DNA from: Clostridium sp. UBA1056
Lineage (GTDB): Bacteria; Bacillota; Clostridia; Clostridiales; Clostridiaceae
Assembly (NCBI GenBank): GCA_002316385.1
Contig: DCDL01000010.1
Span: forward strand, 39,875 to 68,020
Length of the DNA stretch: 28,146 bases
Direction: 5' to 3'
A program made the position numbers and the translations under genes. Positions 8,131-15,645 of the stretch are shown here, piece after piece. Positions within the stretch are counted from its first letter, which is position 1. Every line of letters starts with the position of its first letter. The notes below the pieces were generated by a model. That model made no database searches. It saw only the letters and a program-made list of their open reading frames with translations, and was not told the DNA's origin.

Positions 8131-9039
8131 ATGATAACAGTAATAGGAGTAAGATTTAAAAAAGCCGGTAAAATATATTATTTTAATCCCGGTGATTTAG
8201 ATATAAAAAAAGGCGATTTTGTAGTTGTAGAGACTGCAAGAGGTGTAGAGTTTGGTGAATGTGTAGTTGGCAAGAAAGAACTCAGAGAAGGTGAAATAGT
8301 AGCCCCTTTAAAGAATGTAATAAGAAAAGCTTTGGAGGAGGACATAAACACCAATAAGATAAATAAAGAAAAGGAAGAAGAAGCTTTTAAGGTATGTCTT
8401 GAAAAAATAAAGGCTCATGATTTAACTATGAAGCTTATAGATGTAGAATATACCTTTGATAATAATAAAGTAATATTCTACTTTACAGCAGATGGTAGGG
8501 TTGATTTTAGAGAACTAGTAAAAGACCTAGCGTCAATTTTTAGAACTAGAATAGAACTGAGACAAATTGGAGTTAGAGATGAAGCTAAAATGACTGGAGG
8601 TCTTGGCCCTTGTGGAAGAAGTCTGTGTTGCTCTACATTTTTAGGTGAATTTGCACCTGTATCAATAAAAATGGCAAAAGAGCAAAATTTATCTTTAAAT
8701 CCAACTAAAATTTCAGGAATATGTGGAAGACTTATGTGCTGTTTAAATTACGAACAAGAAACCTATGAAGGTATAAGAAAAAGATTACCTAAGGTAGGTT
8801 CTATAGTAGATACATGCTATGGAAAAGGTGAAGTAATCTCTAATAGTGTAGTAAAAGAGGCTGTGAAAGTTAAAGTTAACCTAAAAGATGGTGAAGATGA
8901 CATTAAGGTTGTTAGCATAAATGATTTAACTTTAATATCTGGTAGTTATGAAGACATAATCAATGAAATTGATTTAAAGGAATTAGAGAATCAAGCTGAA
9001 GATCCTACATTAATTAAGGAATTATTTAAAGAAAATTAG
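8131..9039 (+). CDS. ricT: RicT (YaaT), PSP1-domain regulatory protein
   Basis: A 302-residue PSP1 C-terminal domain protein. In B. subtilis, RicT (YaaT) forms the RicAFT (Y-) complex that affects the Spo0A phosphorelay, competence, biofilm formation and RNase Y processing. Its conserved cysteines are present: C161, C166-C167 (GPCGRSLCCSTFLGEF) and C198, C203-C204 (ICGRLMCCLNYEQE), residues implicated in Fe-S cluster binding in the family. AGGAGG lies 8 nt upstream of ATG 8131 inside the end of holB, giving tight coupling. Confidence 0.95.
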   Translation: MITVIGVRFKKAGKIYYFNPGDLDIKKGDFVVVETARGVEFGECVVGKKELREGEIVAPLKNVIRKALEEDINTNKINKEKEEEAFKVCLEKIKAHDLTMKLIDVEYTFDNNKVIFYFTADGRVDFRELVKDLASIFRTRIELRQIGVRDEAKMTGGLGPCGRSLCCSTFLGEFAPVSIKMAKEQNLSLNPTKISGICGRLMCCLNYEQETYEGIRKRLPKVGSIVDTCYGKGEVISNSVVKEAVKVKVNLKDGEDDIKVVSINDLTLISGSYEDIINEIDLKELENQAEDPTLIKELFKEN

Positions 9040-9049
9040 GAGGATGGAT

Positions 9050-9253
9050 ATGAAGACTACGCTTAAAGTTTGTGATATGGTTACAAGTAAAGATGTTACA
9101 AGAGTTAAGAATGCTATATCCATTAATGAAGGAGTTATAGCTTGCGGAATACACAAGGCTAAAAAAGAAGTAGAAATTGTCTATGACAATTATTTTATAA
9201 ATATAGATGATATAATTCAATCCATAGAAGATAGTGGATATACCGTTATATAG
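9050..9253 (+). CDS. small HMA-fold-like protein lacking the CxxC metal site
   Basis: A 67-residue protein with the beta-alpha-beta pattern of heavy-metal-associated domains: KVCDMVTSKDVTRVKNAIS, then EGVIACGI, KKEVEIVYDNYFINIDDIIQSIEDSGYTV. The usual MxCxxC copper loop is replaced by VCDMVT, so classical metal binding by a Cys pair is not supported; C9 and a second Cys in ACGIH remain. The start at 9050 fits TAGGAGG (9037-9043) at 6 nt; ATG 9044 abuts the Shine-Dalgarno. It follows ricT by 10 nt and precedes a strong terminator, so it is the last gene of the operon, where B. subtilis has yabA. Confidence 0.7.
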   Translation: MKTTLKVCDMVTSKDVTRVKNAISINEGVIACGIHKAKKEVEIVYDNYFINIDDIIQSIEDSGYTVI

Positions 9254-9262
9254 TGTTCAAAG

Positions 9263-9297
9263 AATCCTTGTAGTTAGAAAGACTACAAGGATTTTTA
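9263..9297 (+). terminator. intrinsic terminator after the holB-ricT operon
   Basis: AATCCTTGTAGT (9263-9274) pairs with ACTACAAGGATT (9282-9293) around a 7-nt loop and runs straight into T5. It ends the gin-to-HMA transcript. Confidence 0.9.
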
Positions 9298-9401
9298 TAT
9301 ATTGGCATTAAACTAAATAAATTTCATAGTATCATGTATATTTTCTATAAATTTGTTAATTATTTAAATATTAGTTATTAAAATATAGAGAGGTGTTAAT
9401 T

Positions 9402-10091
9402 ATGAAATTTAAAAAGCAAATAGTAATAGCTATAAGTTGTGCAATTGTTTTGGGTGGAATATTTTTTTCTGTAAGCTATATAGGAAATAAGGATCAAAGC
9501 AAAGAGCCTAAAAATAATACAGCTTCAACTACTGACTCAAAGAGTAATGAAGCCAACAATGAAAATAAAGAAGCTAACTCTGATAAGACTGCATTAGAAC
9601 AAGAGGATAAGAATAAAGATGCGGAAGACAAGAAAAATACAAATGAAGATAAAAAGGATACAAGTATGGAGGAAGTAAAAGAAGGATACTATACAGTAAA
9701 GTCAAATGACACACTTTATAGTATAGCTAGAACTTACATGCCAAATTCTGATCCAAGTGAAGTAGTAGCAGAGATATTAACAAGAAATAATATGAGTAAA
9801 GATGATATTATTACAGCAGGTCAAAAACTTATTATTTCTTATGAAACTTCATTAGTAACAGGAGAAAAAGCCGCTGAGGAAAAAGGCGAAGAGACAGATT
9901 CAGCTAATAACAAAAGTCATACTGATCACACTAAATATATTGTTAAATCAGGGGATACATTATTTAGCATAGCTAAGGAACATTTATCCGATATGGATAT
10001 AATGAAGGGAATCGAACTAATTAAAGCACATAATAACATAAATGATAATGCAATAAAAGTTGAAGATACTTTATGTATACCTAATAAATAG
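9402..10091 (+). CDS. membrane-anchored double-LysM protein
   Basis: A 229-residue protein with an N-terminal uncleaved-type hydrophobic anchor (about 6-26, after MKFKKQ). A highly charged, low-complexity Asn/Glu/Lys/Asp linker follows (about 30-100). Two LysM domains bind peptidoglycan: the first starts YYTVKSNDTLYSIA, and the second starts YIVKSGDTLFSIA and ends at the C-terminus (LCIPNK). No catalytic domain is present, so it is probably a wall-binding envelope protein facing outward. ATG 9402 has GAGAGGTG (9388-9395) about 6 nt upstream. It appears monocistronic. Confidence 0.85.
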   Translation: MKFKKQIVIAISCAIVLGGIFFSVSYIGNKDQSKEPKNNTASTTDSKSNEANNENKEANSDKTALEQEDKNKDAEDKKNTNEDKKDTSMEEVKEGYYTVKSNDTLYSIARTYMPNSDPSEVVAEILTRNNMSKDDIITAGQKLIISYETSLVTGEKAAEEKGEETDSANNKSHTDHTKYIVKSGDTLFSIAKEHLSDMDIMKGIELIKAHNNINDNAIKVEDTLCIPNK

Positions 10092-10175
10092 TTTGTATGA
10101 ATAAAGTAACTTAAATTAAGTCATCTATCTAAATGATAATATACTATAAAAAGGTTTAAGATTTTATGAAAAGTG

Positions 10176-10213
10176 ATATAGCTATGTAGAGAACTCTACA
10201 TAGCTATATTTTT
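10176..10213. terminator. bidirectional terminator between LysM and PIN genes
   Basis: ATATAGCTATGTAGAG (10176-10191) is perfectly complementary to 10194-10209 and is followed by T5 on the plus strand. On the minus strand it overlaps the last codons of the PIN gene, so it serves mainly the LysM gene, with possible effect on the convergent transcript. Confidence 0.75.
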
Positions 10214-10863
10214 AATATCTTAACAGAATCACAATCTGCATAAACAAAGTCACTATCTAAAGTTAATAAATAGTCTATGTTGTGGCAAATACAAGTAGCT
10301 ATATGGGTTGCATCATTTATAGATAATAGATTCTTGATCATAATTTCTTTAGTTTTACTCATACAAACCTTATTTATTTCAACGTATTTATATTTAACTG
10401 TATTTTCAAGTTGATTATGCATAGTTACAGCTGTTTTATAATAAACACTAAGGAGATCTCTTTTAGAGCTATTTTTAGAAAGATTATCAAAATACTTTTT
10501 ATAAGGAATTTCTCTTAACTTATCTATTTTCTTATCTTTTATGATTTTTCTGTCATACTTACTAAAGGACGATATAATTTGCTTTATATTTGTCTGAGAA
10601 TTGAAGGCACTTTCTTTATCAATTTTATGACATATATCTATCATAAATATTTTATACATGATTTGATTTAGTACTTCAGCAGAGATTATGTTTGTAACTA
10701 AGAGTTTGCATTGATTATTAAGTAATATCCTGAATACCTCTATACATTCAGCGTGCTTTATATCATCATCATAGACCAAACTAAGTAAGAATGATGCATC
10801 TAATAAAATAGAAGTATTTGATTGAAAACCTACTGATGAAAAAGGGTAAAATAATATTTCCAT
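10204..10863 (-). CDS. PIN-domain protein (VapC-like), solitary
   Basis: A 219-residue protein with the acidic residues of PIN-domain ribonucleases: D22 in ILLDASFLL, E63 in TNIISAEVLNQI, D184 in SINDATHIA and D203/D205 in TLDSDF. PIN folds use this quartet to hold Mg2+ or Mn2+ for RNA cleavage. It is longer than typical VapC toxins (about 130 residues) because of a Lys-rich insert of about 80 residues (about 95-170). No antitoxin-like gene is adjacent on either side, so a toxin-antitoxin role is not supported. AGGAAAGG lies 8 nt before ATG 10863. The function is open; a stand-alone RNA-processing nuclease is one possibility. Confidence 0.7.
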   Translation of the reverse strand: MEILFYPFSSVGFQSNTSILLDASFLLSLVYDDDIKHAECIEVFRILLNNQCKLLVTNIISAEVLNQIMYKIFMIDICHKIDKESAFNSQTNIKQIISSFSKYDRKIIKDKKIDKLREIPYKKYFDNLSKNSSKRDLLSVYYKTAVTMHNQLENTVKYKYVEINKVCMSKTKEIMIKNLLSINDATHIATCICHNIDYLLTLDSDFVYADCDSVKILKI

Positions 10864-10999
10864 AATGCAAACCTTTCCTAACTATATATTGAAATACTAA
10901 ATGATTATTGTATTATATTAAATTAAACTATTACTTATTACTGTTATTTAAGTAATAAATTAAATATAGCTGTATATTTCTATTTATACTGGCAATAAT

Positions 11000-11116
11000 A
11001 TAAACAGAGTTCTTAGCTTCTATGAAGCTTAGAAATCGTTATCCAGGGACGTAGCAGCTCTTTACTCCAGCTTTGAAGAAGATGTGCGTATTAGGGCTGG
11101 TAGTCATCGGATAAAT
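11000..11116 (+). ncRNA. conserved structured RNA, copy A
   Basis: This locus shares extensive sequence and structure with 25981-26118 on the other strand. The helices I see are: P1 11010-11020/11024-11034; P2 TTATCC 11039-11044/GGATAA 11109-11114; P3 GAC 11048-11050/GTC 11103-11105; P4 CAGCTCT 11055-11061/AGGGCTG 11093-11099; and P5 TAC 11063-11065/GTA 11088-11090. The apical segment CTTTGAAGAAGATG is identical in both copies. P4 covaries (A-U to C-G, U-G to U-A), and the G-U pair position supports the plus strand as the transcript. The family is unidentified; a comparison with clostridial Rfam families such as raiA would be the first check. Confidence 0.75.
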
Positions 11117-11246
11117 GACAAATTAAATCATAAATATAAACCCTAAATGCAATATGTTTTATTTAGCAGATATAGATTATTTGTAGAAGGCTAGATAATA
11201 ACATATTGCTTCCCCCTATATTATAGTATACAGAAATAAGAAAGTT

Positions 11247-11290
11247 TCCCCTTGATGGTTAAAAGTTATAACTATTCAAGGGGATTTTAT
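11247..11290 (+). terminator. intrinsic terminator downstream of structured RNA A
   Basis: TCCCCTTGA (11247-11255) pairs with TCAAGGGGA (11276-11284), with further internal pairing of GGTTA with TAACT, then TTTTAT. It could end a transcript of about 290 nt containing RNA copy A, since no gene lies between them. Confidence 0.7.
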
Positions 11291-11350
11291 AATTCATATA
11301 ATACTATTTTGAAGTAATTAATAATTATAATCTAGATATTACAAAATAAT

Positions 11351-11423
11351 GGGGGTTTTCGCTAACAATAATATAAGTGCTTATTCAATATTTATTTAGA
11401 TTAGCTTATTTTGCGAAAGACCC
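11351..11423. repeat. short element with imperfect terminal inverted repeats (MITE- or ISL3-end-like)
   Basis: GGGGGTTTTCGC at the left end and GCGAAAGACCC at the right end form imperfect inverted repeats around about 50 bases of AT-rich DNA. The right end read inward, GGGTCTTTCGCAAAATAAGC, resembles ISL3-family termini as I remember them. No clear 8-bp target duplication flanks it. Alternatively it is only a long hairpin in the yabB leader. Confidence 0.35.
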
Positions 11424-11534
11424 ATATAAATAGTCTATAAATTTTTATTGTAATTGTTGATAAGATGAAAAACAGAACAACTTATTATATAATAGAATAT
11501 GAGTAATTTGGCTAATAGAAAGGAATTTTATATT

Positions 11535-12281
11535 ATGAGCTTGATAAATGTAGATGAAACATTAGATGACCTGCAATTAAAGGGTATCAATATCATACAA
11601 AAAAAAGATGGGTTTAGATTTGGCGTTGATGCAGTACTTTTAGCTAATTTTGCTAAAGTTAAAAGAAATGCTACCATTATTGATTTATGTAGTGGAACAG
11701 GAATAATTCCATTTATAATAAAAGGAAAGAGTCAATGTGGAGTTATAAAGGGTGTAGAAATACAAGGTGAGTTTGCTGAAATGGCAAATAGAACTTCAAA
11801 ATATAATAATTTTAGTGAAGAGGTTAAATTTATTGAAGGGGATTTAAAGGATAAGGAGCTTTTAAAATCATTAGGTAGGGTAGATATAGTAACTGTAAAT
11901 CCACCATATAAGTTATATAACTCTGGAATACTCAATGAGAGCGATAAAAGTACTATTGCAAGGCATGAAGTATGCTGTACCCTAGAAGATGTTATAGTGG
12001 CAGCTAGGGTACTATTAAAGGACAATGGTAAGTTTTTTATGGTACATAGACCTGATAGGATAGTAGATATATTTACTCTTATGAGAAAATACAAAATAGA
12101 ACCAAAGAGAATAAGATTAGTTCATCCTAAACCAGGAAAAGCACCTAATATAATATTAGTTGAAGGACAAAGAGATGGAGGTGCATTTCTAAAAATAGAA
12201 GACCCATTGTATGTACATATGGAAGATGATTCTTATTCAGAAGAGATTAAAAAAATATATAATTCACAATGGTTAGGATAA
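11535..12281 (+). CDS. yabB: tRNA1(Val) (adenine(37)-N6)-methyltransferase family protein
   Basis: A 248-residue SAM-dependent N6-adenine methyltransferase of the TrmN6/YabB family. Motif I is DLCSGTGIIPF and the amino-methyltransferase signature is NPPYKLYN (VTVNPPY). The N-terminal FRFGVDAVLLANFA segment is typical, and LVHPKPGKAPNIILVEG near the C-terminus is a family block. It probably methylates adenosine in the anticodon loop of a tRNA. ATG 11535 follows AAAGGA (about 11518-11523); the in-frame ATG at 11499 has no ribosome binding site. It lies 29 nt before rsmI, as yabB-yabC in B. subtilis, though yazA is missing. Confidence 0.9.
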   Translation: MSLINVDETLDDLQLKGINIIQKKDGFRFGVDAVLLANFAKVKRNATIIDLCSGTGIIPFIIKGKSQCGVIKGVEIQGEFAEMANRTSKYNNFSEEVKFIEGDLKDKELLKSLGRVDIVTVNPPYKLYNSGILNESDKSTIARHEVCCTLEDVIVAARVLLKDNGKFFMVHRPDRIVDIFTLMRKYKIEPKRIRLVHPKPGKAPNIILVEGQRDGGAFLKIEDPLYVHMEDDSYSEEIKKIYNSQWLG

Positions 12282-12310
12282 TAAAACAAAGTATAGAAGA
12301 GGTGAGTAAA

Positions 12311-13153
12311 ATGAGTGGTAAATTATATTTAATACCTACTCCAATAGGAAATTTAAAGGACATAACTCTTAGAGCACTTGAGACTCTAAAAAGTGTAGAT
12401 ATAATTGCATGTGAAGACACAAGACAGAGCTTAAAGCTTTTAAATCATTTTAATATAAAGAAAACTTTAATAAGCTATCATAAACATAATGAAAATGGAA
12501 AAAGTGAGGATATAATAAAAAAATTAGTAGAAGGTCAAAATGTAGCTATAATAAGTGATGCAGGTACTCCGGGAATCTCAGACCCAGGAGCTATTATTGT
12601 AAAAAGATGTATTGAGGAAAATATAGAATTTGAAGTATATCCAGGGGCTACAGCAATAACTACTGCTTTAGTCTATTCTGGACTAAATACGAATAAATTT
12701 TTATTTGTAGGATTTTTATCTAGAGAAAATAAAGAGAAAAGAGAGACTATAGAGGGGTTATCAGATAGACAAGAAACTTTAATATTTTATGAAGCACCTC
12801 ATAGATTAGAATCAACATTAAGTTTTATAAAAGATAACTTAGGAAATAGAAATATTGCTGTATGTAAGGAGCTTACGAAACTTCATGAAACTATATTAAG
12901 GGGTACTTTAGAAGAATGTATAGAGTATTATAAAGAAAATAAGCCTAAGGGTGAGTATGTACTAGTTCTGGAAGGTAAAAGCAAGAGTGAGATTGTGGCA
13001 GAAATGAGGGCTAAGTGGGAAGATATGAACATTGAAGAGCATATAAGAGCATACATAAATGAAGGTCTAGATAAAAAAGAAGCAATAAAAAAAGTTGCAA
13101 AGGAAAGAAATATGCATAAATCAGAGGTATATAAGTTTGGAATTGATATATAA
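12311..13153 (+). CDS. rsmI: 16S rRNA 2'-O-ribose C1402 methyltransferase
   Basis: A 280-residue tetrapyrrole-methylase-fold enzyme that 2'-O-methylates C1402 of 16S rRNA. It starts GKLYLIPTPIGNLKDITLRA, has ACEDTRQSLKLL, the SYHKHNE block, ISDAGTPGISDPG and YPGATAITTAL, all RsmI signatures. ATG 12311 has GAAGAGGTGAG (12297-12305) upstream and gives the family N-terminus; the in-frame GTG/ATG codons from 12269 overlap yabB. It probably forms an operon with yabB. Confidence 0.96.
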   Translation: MSGKLYLIPTPIGNLKDITLRALETLKSVDIIACEDTRQSLKLLNHFNIKKTLISYHKHNENGKSEDIIKKLVEGQNVAIISDAGTPGISDPGAIIVKRCIEENIEFEVYPGATAITTALVYSGLNTNKFLFVGFLSRENKEKRETIEGLSDRQETLIFYEAPHRLESTLSFIKDNLGNRNIAVCKELTKLHETILRGTLEECIEYYKENKPKGEYVLVLEGKSKSEIVAEMRAKWEDMNIEEHIRAYINEGLDKKEAIKKVAKERNMHKSEVYKFGIDI

Positions 13154-13272
13154 GTAAAGAAGAATTATTATAAAATTTTATGAGTAAGAATGAATGTGAA
13201 GAGTTACATTAAATATATTTACTTGTATATTCATAAAAAATAGAGGCTTGTCTCATTTTTTTTCTAAATTAC

Positions 13273-13302
13273 TTGAGATATTAGTCATTATAGTGTTATA
13301 AT
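13273..13302 (+). promoter_or_regulatory. sigma-A-type promoter of the NlpC/P60 gene
   Basis: TTGAGA (13273-13278) and TATAAT (13297-13302) are separated by 18 nt, about 40 nt before the TTG start at 13343. The in-frame ATG at 13301 falls inside this -10 box, which rules it out as the start. Confidence 0.65.
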
Positions 13303-13342
13303 GGTAAATGAGATTTATAACGTTGAGGGGGAGGGAATTTTT

Positions 13343-14506
13343 TTGAATAAGAAAAGCATATCATTAGTACTTGCTTTAGCATTAACTATCTCTTGTGCTG
13401 GAACTAGCGCATTTGCAGATCCAAACAGTGATAAAGCAAAATATGAGCAGAAGCTAGAGGAAAATAAAAATAGCTATAAAAGTGCTCAGGAGCAAGTCGA
13501 TGAGATATCAGCTTCAATACAGTCAGTAAATTCTCAAATGGAAAATATCACTATTGATATAGAAAAGTTGAATGCTGAAATTAATGAAGCAGAAGGTAAA
13601 ATTGAAGAGAGCAACAAGAAGGTACAAGCTACTGAAAGTGATATAAAAGACGAAAATGAATTATTTAATAAGAGAATGAAATCAATGTATATGAATGGTA
13701 TGGATAGCTATATTGAGGTACTTTTAGACTCAGAGGGTATATCCGACTTTATGACTAGACTAAGTAACGTAAACAGAATTATAAGCTATGATAAAGAAGT
13801 TGTTAGTAGTCTAGTTGAAAAGAAAGAAATTCTTGTATCAGAGAAAAAAGCAATTGAAGATGAAAAAGCAAAGCTAGATACATTACAAAAAGAGAATAAT
13901 ACAAAATTAGCTCAACTAGAAGAAAAAAGAGTTGAACATAAAGAGGCTTTAGCTAAAGCAGAGGCTAATAGAGATTTATTTGAAGCTGCTTGGAAAGAAA
14001 GTGAAGCGCAAATAAAAGAAACAGAGAGACAAATAGCTGAGTATACTGCTAATAGTAATAATACTGCTAGCAATAATAGTAGTACAACTAACAATAGTCC
14101 AAGTACAGATAGACCAAGTAGAGGAGATAGTAGTTCAAATGTAACAGCACCTCCAAATGCTTCAGGTAGTTCTATAGTTGGCTATGCAATGAACTTTATA
14201 GGACGTCCATACAAATGGGGTGCAACCGGACCTGATAGTTTTGATTGCTCTGGTTTAACTAGTTATGTATATGCTGCTTGTGGAAAAAGCATTCCTAGAG
14301 TAGCTGAAGCTCAAATGAATGCAGGAACACCAGTTTCTCAACCAGAACCCGGGGATTTAGTGTTCTTTGGATCAGCTGGAAATATATATCATGTTGGTAT
14401 ATACGTTGGTAACAATAGTTATCTTCATGCGCCTCAAGACAATGAATATGTAAAGATATCTCCACTGAATACTAGAGGAGATTATGCTGGAGCAAGAAGA
14501 TATTAA
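13343..14506 (+). CDS. secreted coiled-coil NlpC/P60 peptidoglycan hydrolase
   Basis: A 387-residue exported cell-wall endopeptidase. A signal peptide (about 1-25, cleavage after SAFA) is followed by a long coiled coil (about 30-230) of the kind that keeps such hydrolases autoinhibited or docks them to FtsX. Next is an Asn/Ser/Thr-rich linker, then a C-terminal NlpC/P60 domain (about 275-387). The catalytic Cys lies in DSFDCSGLTSYVY, the His in IYHVGIYVG, with a further His in YLHAPQ. The start is TTG 13343 with GAGGGGGAGGG just upstream (13325-13335). It lies where B. subtilis has only abrB after yabC. Confidence 0.93.
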   Translation: MNKKSISLVLALALTISCAGTSAFADPNSDKAKYEQKLEENKNSYKSAQEQVDEISASIQSVNSQMENITIDIEKLNAEINEAEGKIEESNKKVQATESDIKDENELFNKRMKSMYMNGMDSYIEVLLDSEGISDFMTRLSNVNRIISYDKEVVSSLVEKKEILVSEKKAIEDEKAKLDTLQKENNTKLAQLEEKRVEHKEALAKAEANRDLFEAAWKESEAQIKETERQIAEYTANSNNTASNNSSTTNNSPSTDRPSRGDSSSNVTAPPNASGSSIVGYAMNFIGRPYKWGATGPDSFDCSGLTSYVYAACGKSIPRVAEAQMNAGTPVSQPEPGDLVFFGSAGNIYHVGIYVGNNSYLHAPQDNEYVKISPLNTRGDYAGARRY

Positions 14507-14517
14507 TTCTGCCAAAT

Positions 14518-14548
14518 AAGATCAGTAATTCAATTTACTGATCTTTTT
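14518..14548 (+). terminator. intrinsic terminator after the NlpC/P60 gene
   Basis: AAGATCAGTAA (14518-14528) pairs with TTACTGATCTT (14535-14545) around a 6-nt loop, ending in T5. Confidence 0.88.
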
Positions 14549-14670
14549 ATATTTATAAAGAGTTTAATAATATATTAGTATTGAAGCCTACTAATATATT
14601 TCTTAAGAGAATAATTAGTGTATAATCAGCCATCAGAGGATAAAATCTCACTATATATAATATATATAAT

Positions 14671-14703
14671 AATAAAAAACGCTACCTAATTTTAAGTAAC
14701 GTT
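14671..14703 (-). terminator. intrinsic terminator of abrB
   Basis: On the minus strand AACGTTACTT pairs with AGGTAGCGTT (14694-14703 with 14678-14687) through two G-U pairs and is followed by TTTTTATT. The G-U pairs would be C-A mismatches on the plus strand, so the structure is specific to the abrB transcript. Confidence 0.8.
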
Positions 14704-14719
14704 TTATTATTAACTATTA

Positions 14720-14965
14720 TTATTCTTGACATTTTAATTCAGTTAGACACTTTTGGCATATGTTTTTAGATTTATAATTAATTACGTCACGAGCATCTCC
14801 ACAGAAGATGCATGCAGGCTCATATTTCTTTAATATAACTTGATCACCATCTACATATATTTCAAGTGCATCCTTAACATCGATATTTAATGTTCTTCTT
14901 AACTCCACTGGGATAACTATTCTCCCTAACTCATCTACTTTTCTTACAACACCAGTTGATTTCAT
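14720..14965 (-). CDS. abrB: AbrB-family transition-state regulator
   Basis: An 81-residue DNA-binding regulator. The swapped-hairpin AbrB domain fills the N-terminus: TGVVRKVDELGRIVIPVELRR, NIDVKDALEIYVDGDQVIL. The C-terminal part carries two CxxC pairs (ACIFCGD and ICQKCLTE), a zinc-finger-like tail found in clostridial AbrB proteins. In Firmicutes it represses stationary-phase and sporulation genes and is itself repressed by Spo0A. A TAGGAGGAA ribosome binding site precedes ATG 14965. It is a single-gene unit with its own promoter and terminator. Confidence 0.93.
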   Translation of the reverse strand: MKSTGVVRKVDELGRIVIPVELRRTLNIDVKDALEIYVDGDQVILKKYEPACIFCGDARDVINYKSKNICQKCLTELKCQE

Positions 14966-15043
14966 AATAAATTCCTCCTATATTTTCGCTTGTGTAACTA
15001 AACAAAACCTAGTTACAGATATTATAATTAATACCATATAATA

Positions 15044-15072
15044 ACTATAATACAAAAAAAATCATAAGTCAA
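15044..15072 (-). promoter_or_regulatory. sigma-A-type promoter of abrB
   Basis: On the minus strand, TTGACT (15072-15067) and TATAGT (15049-15044) are separated by 17 nt. The resulting leader of about 75 nt contains an inverted repeat, GTAACTA/TAGTTAC, just before the ribosome binding site. Confidence 0.65.
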
Positions 15073-15645
15073 TAAAAAATGATAAAAAAAATAAGTTTAT
15101 TACATTATATCCCATTAATATAATGGCTATTATAGTAATATTAATCAGAGAATAAGGAAAAGATGAATAATTTAACTTATAATTAACTATTTTAACATAA
15201 AAATACTGTTTTTCAATAGAAATTTATATGAATAGAGCATTAATTCTACAAAAAATATCAAATTTTGAAGGAAAAAGAGTAGTGCTATTCATTGTTTTAA
15301 ACAGAAAATAAAAAATATTATACACAACCTATCTGTGGATAATGTGGATAATGCTCAATATAAGCTTATAATCGATACAATTAAAGGAAACTATATATAG
15401 ATTAATTAACATATTATGTTGATATTATTTAGTAAAATGTGTTAATAAAATGTGATTGTTGTTAATAATATTAGCATATATTGAATATATGAAGGATTTA
15501 TATATATAAACGTCATAATAGATTAATAAAAATTTCGGCTTTTACTTTTATCTTATAAGATATTTGTAAATATAATAATTATCTTTTATAATTAATATGA
15601 GTTAGTGTAGAAAAATTTAAAATGTTATTGAAGTGAGGAATGAAA
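15073..15645. other. gene-free stretch between abrB and the DUF1836 gene
   Basis: A very AT-rich interval of about 570 bases with no supported coding frame. Its clearest content is the three-box DnaA cluster at 15318-15351. Short AT palindromes near 15114-15145 may be regulatory, but I cannot assign them. Confidence 0.55.
15318..15351. promoter_or_regulatory. DnaA-box cluster 1 (three perfect boxes)
   Basis: TTATACACA (15318-15326) on the plus strand, then two abutting inverse-orientation boxes TGTGGATAA (15334-15342 and 15343-15351). All three match the DnaA consensus TTATNCACA. The first and second are 7 nt apart. The same arrangement recurs at 27710-27743. Confidence 0.8.

Larger units (their letters stand above)
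10864..11534. other. gene-free interval with structured RNA, terminator and MITE-like hairpin
   Basis: This interval of about 670 bases has no convincing coding frame on either strand. It contains the structured RNA copy A (11000-11116), a large hairpin with arms GCAATATGTT (11149-11158) and 11200-11209, an intrinsic terminator (11247-11290) and a short element with imperfect terminal inverted repeats (11351-11423). Confidence 0.6.

Noticed and set aside
11149..11209. Inverted repeat GCAATATGTT/AACATATTGC considered as part of the structured RNA family
   Set aside because: Copy B has no counterpart, so it is not part of the conserved fold; it may be only a local hairpin.
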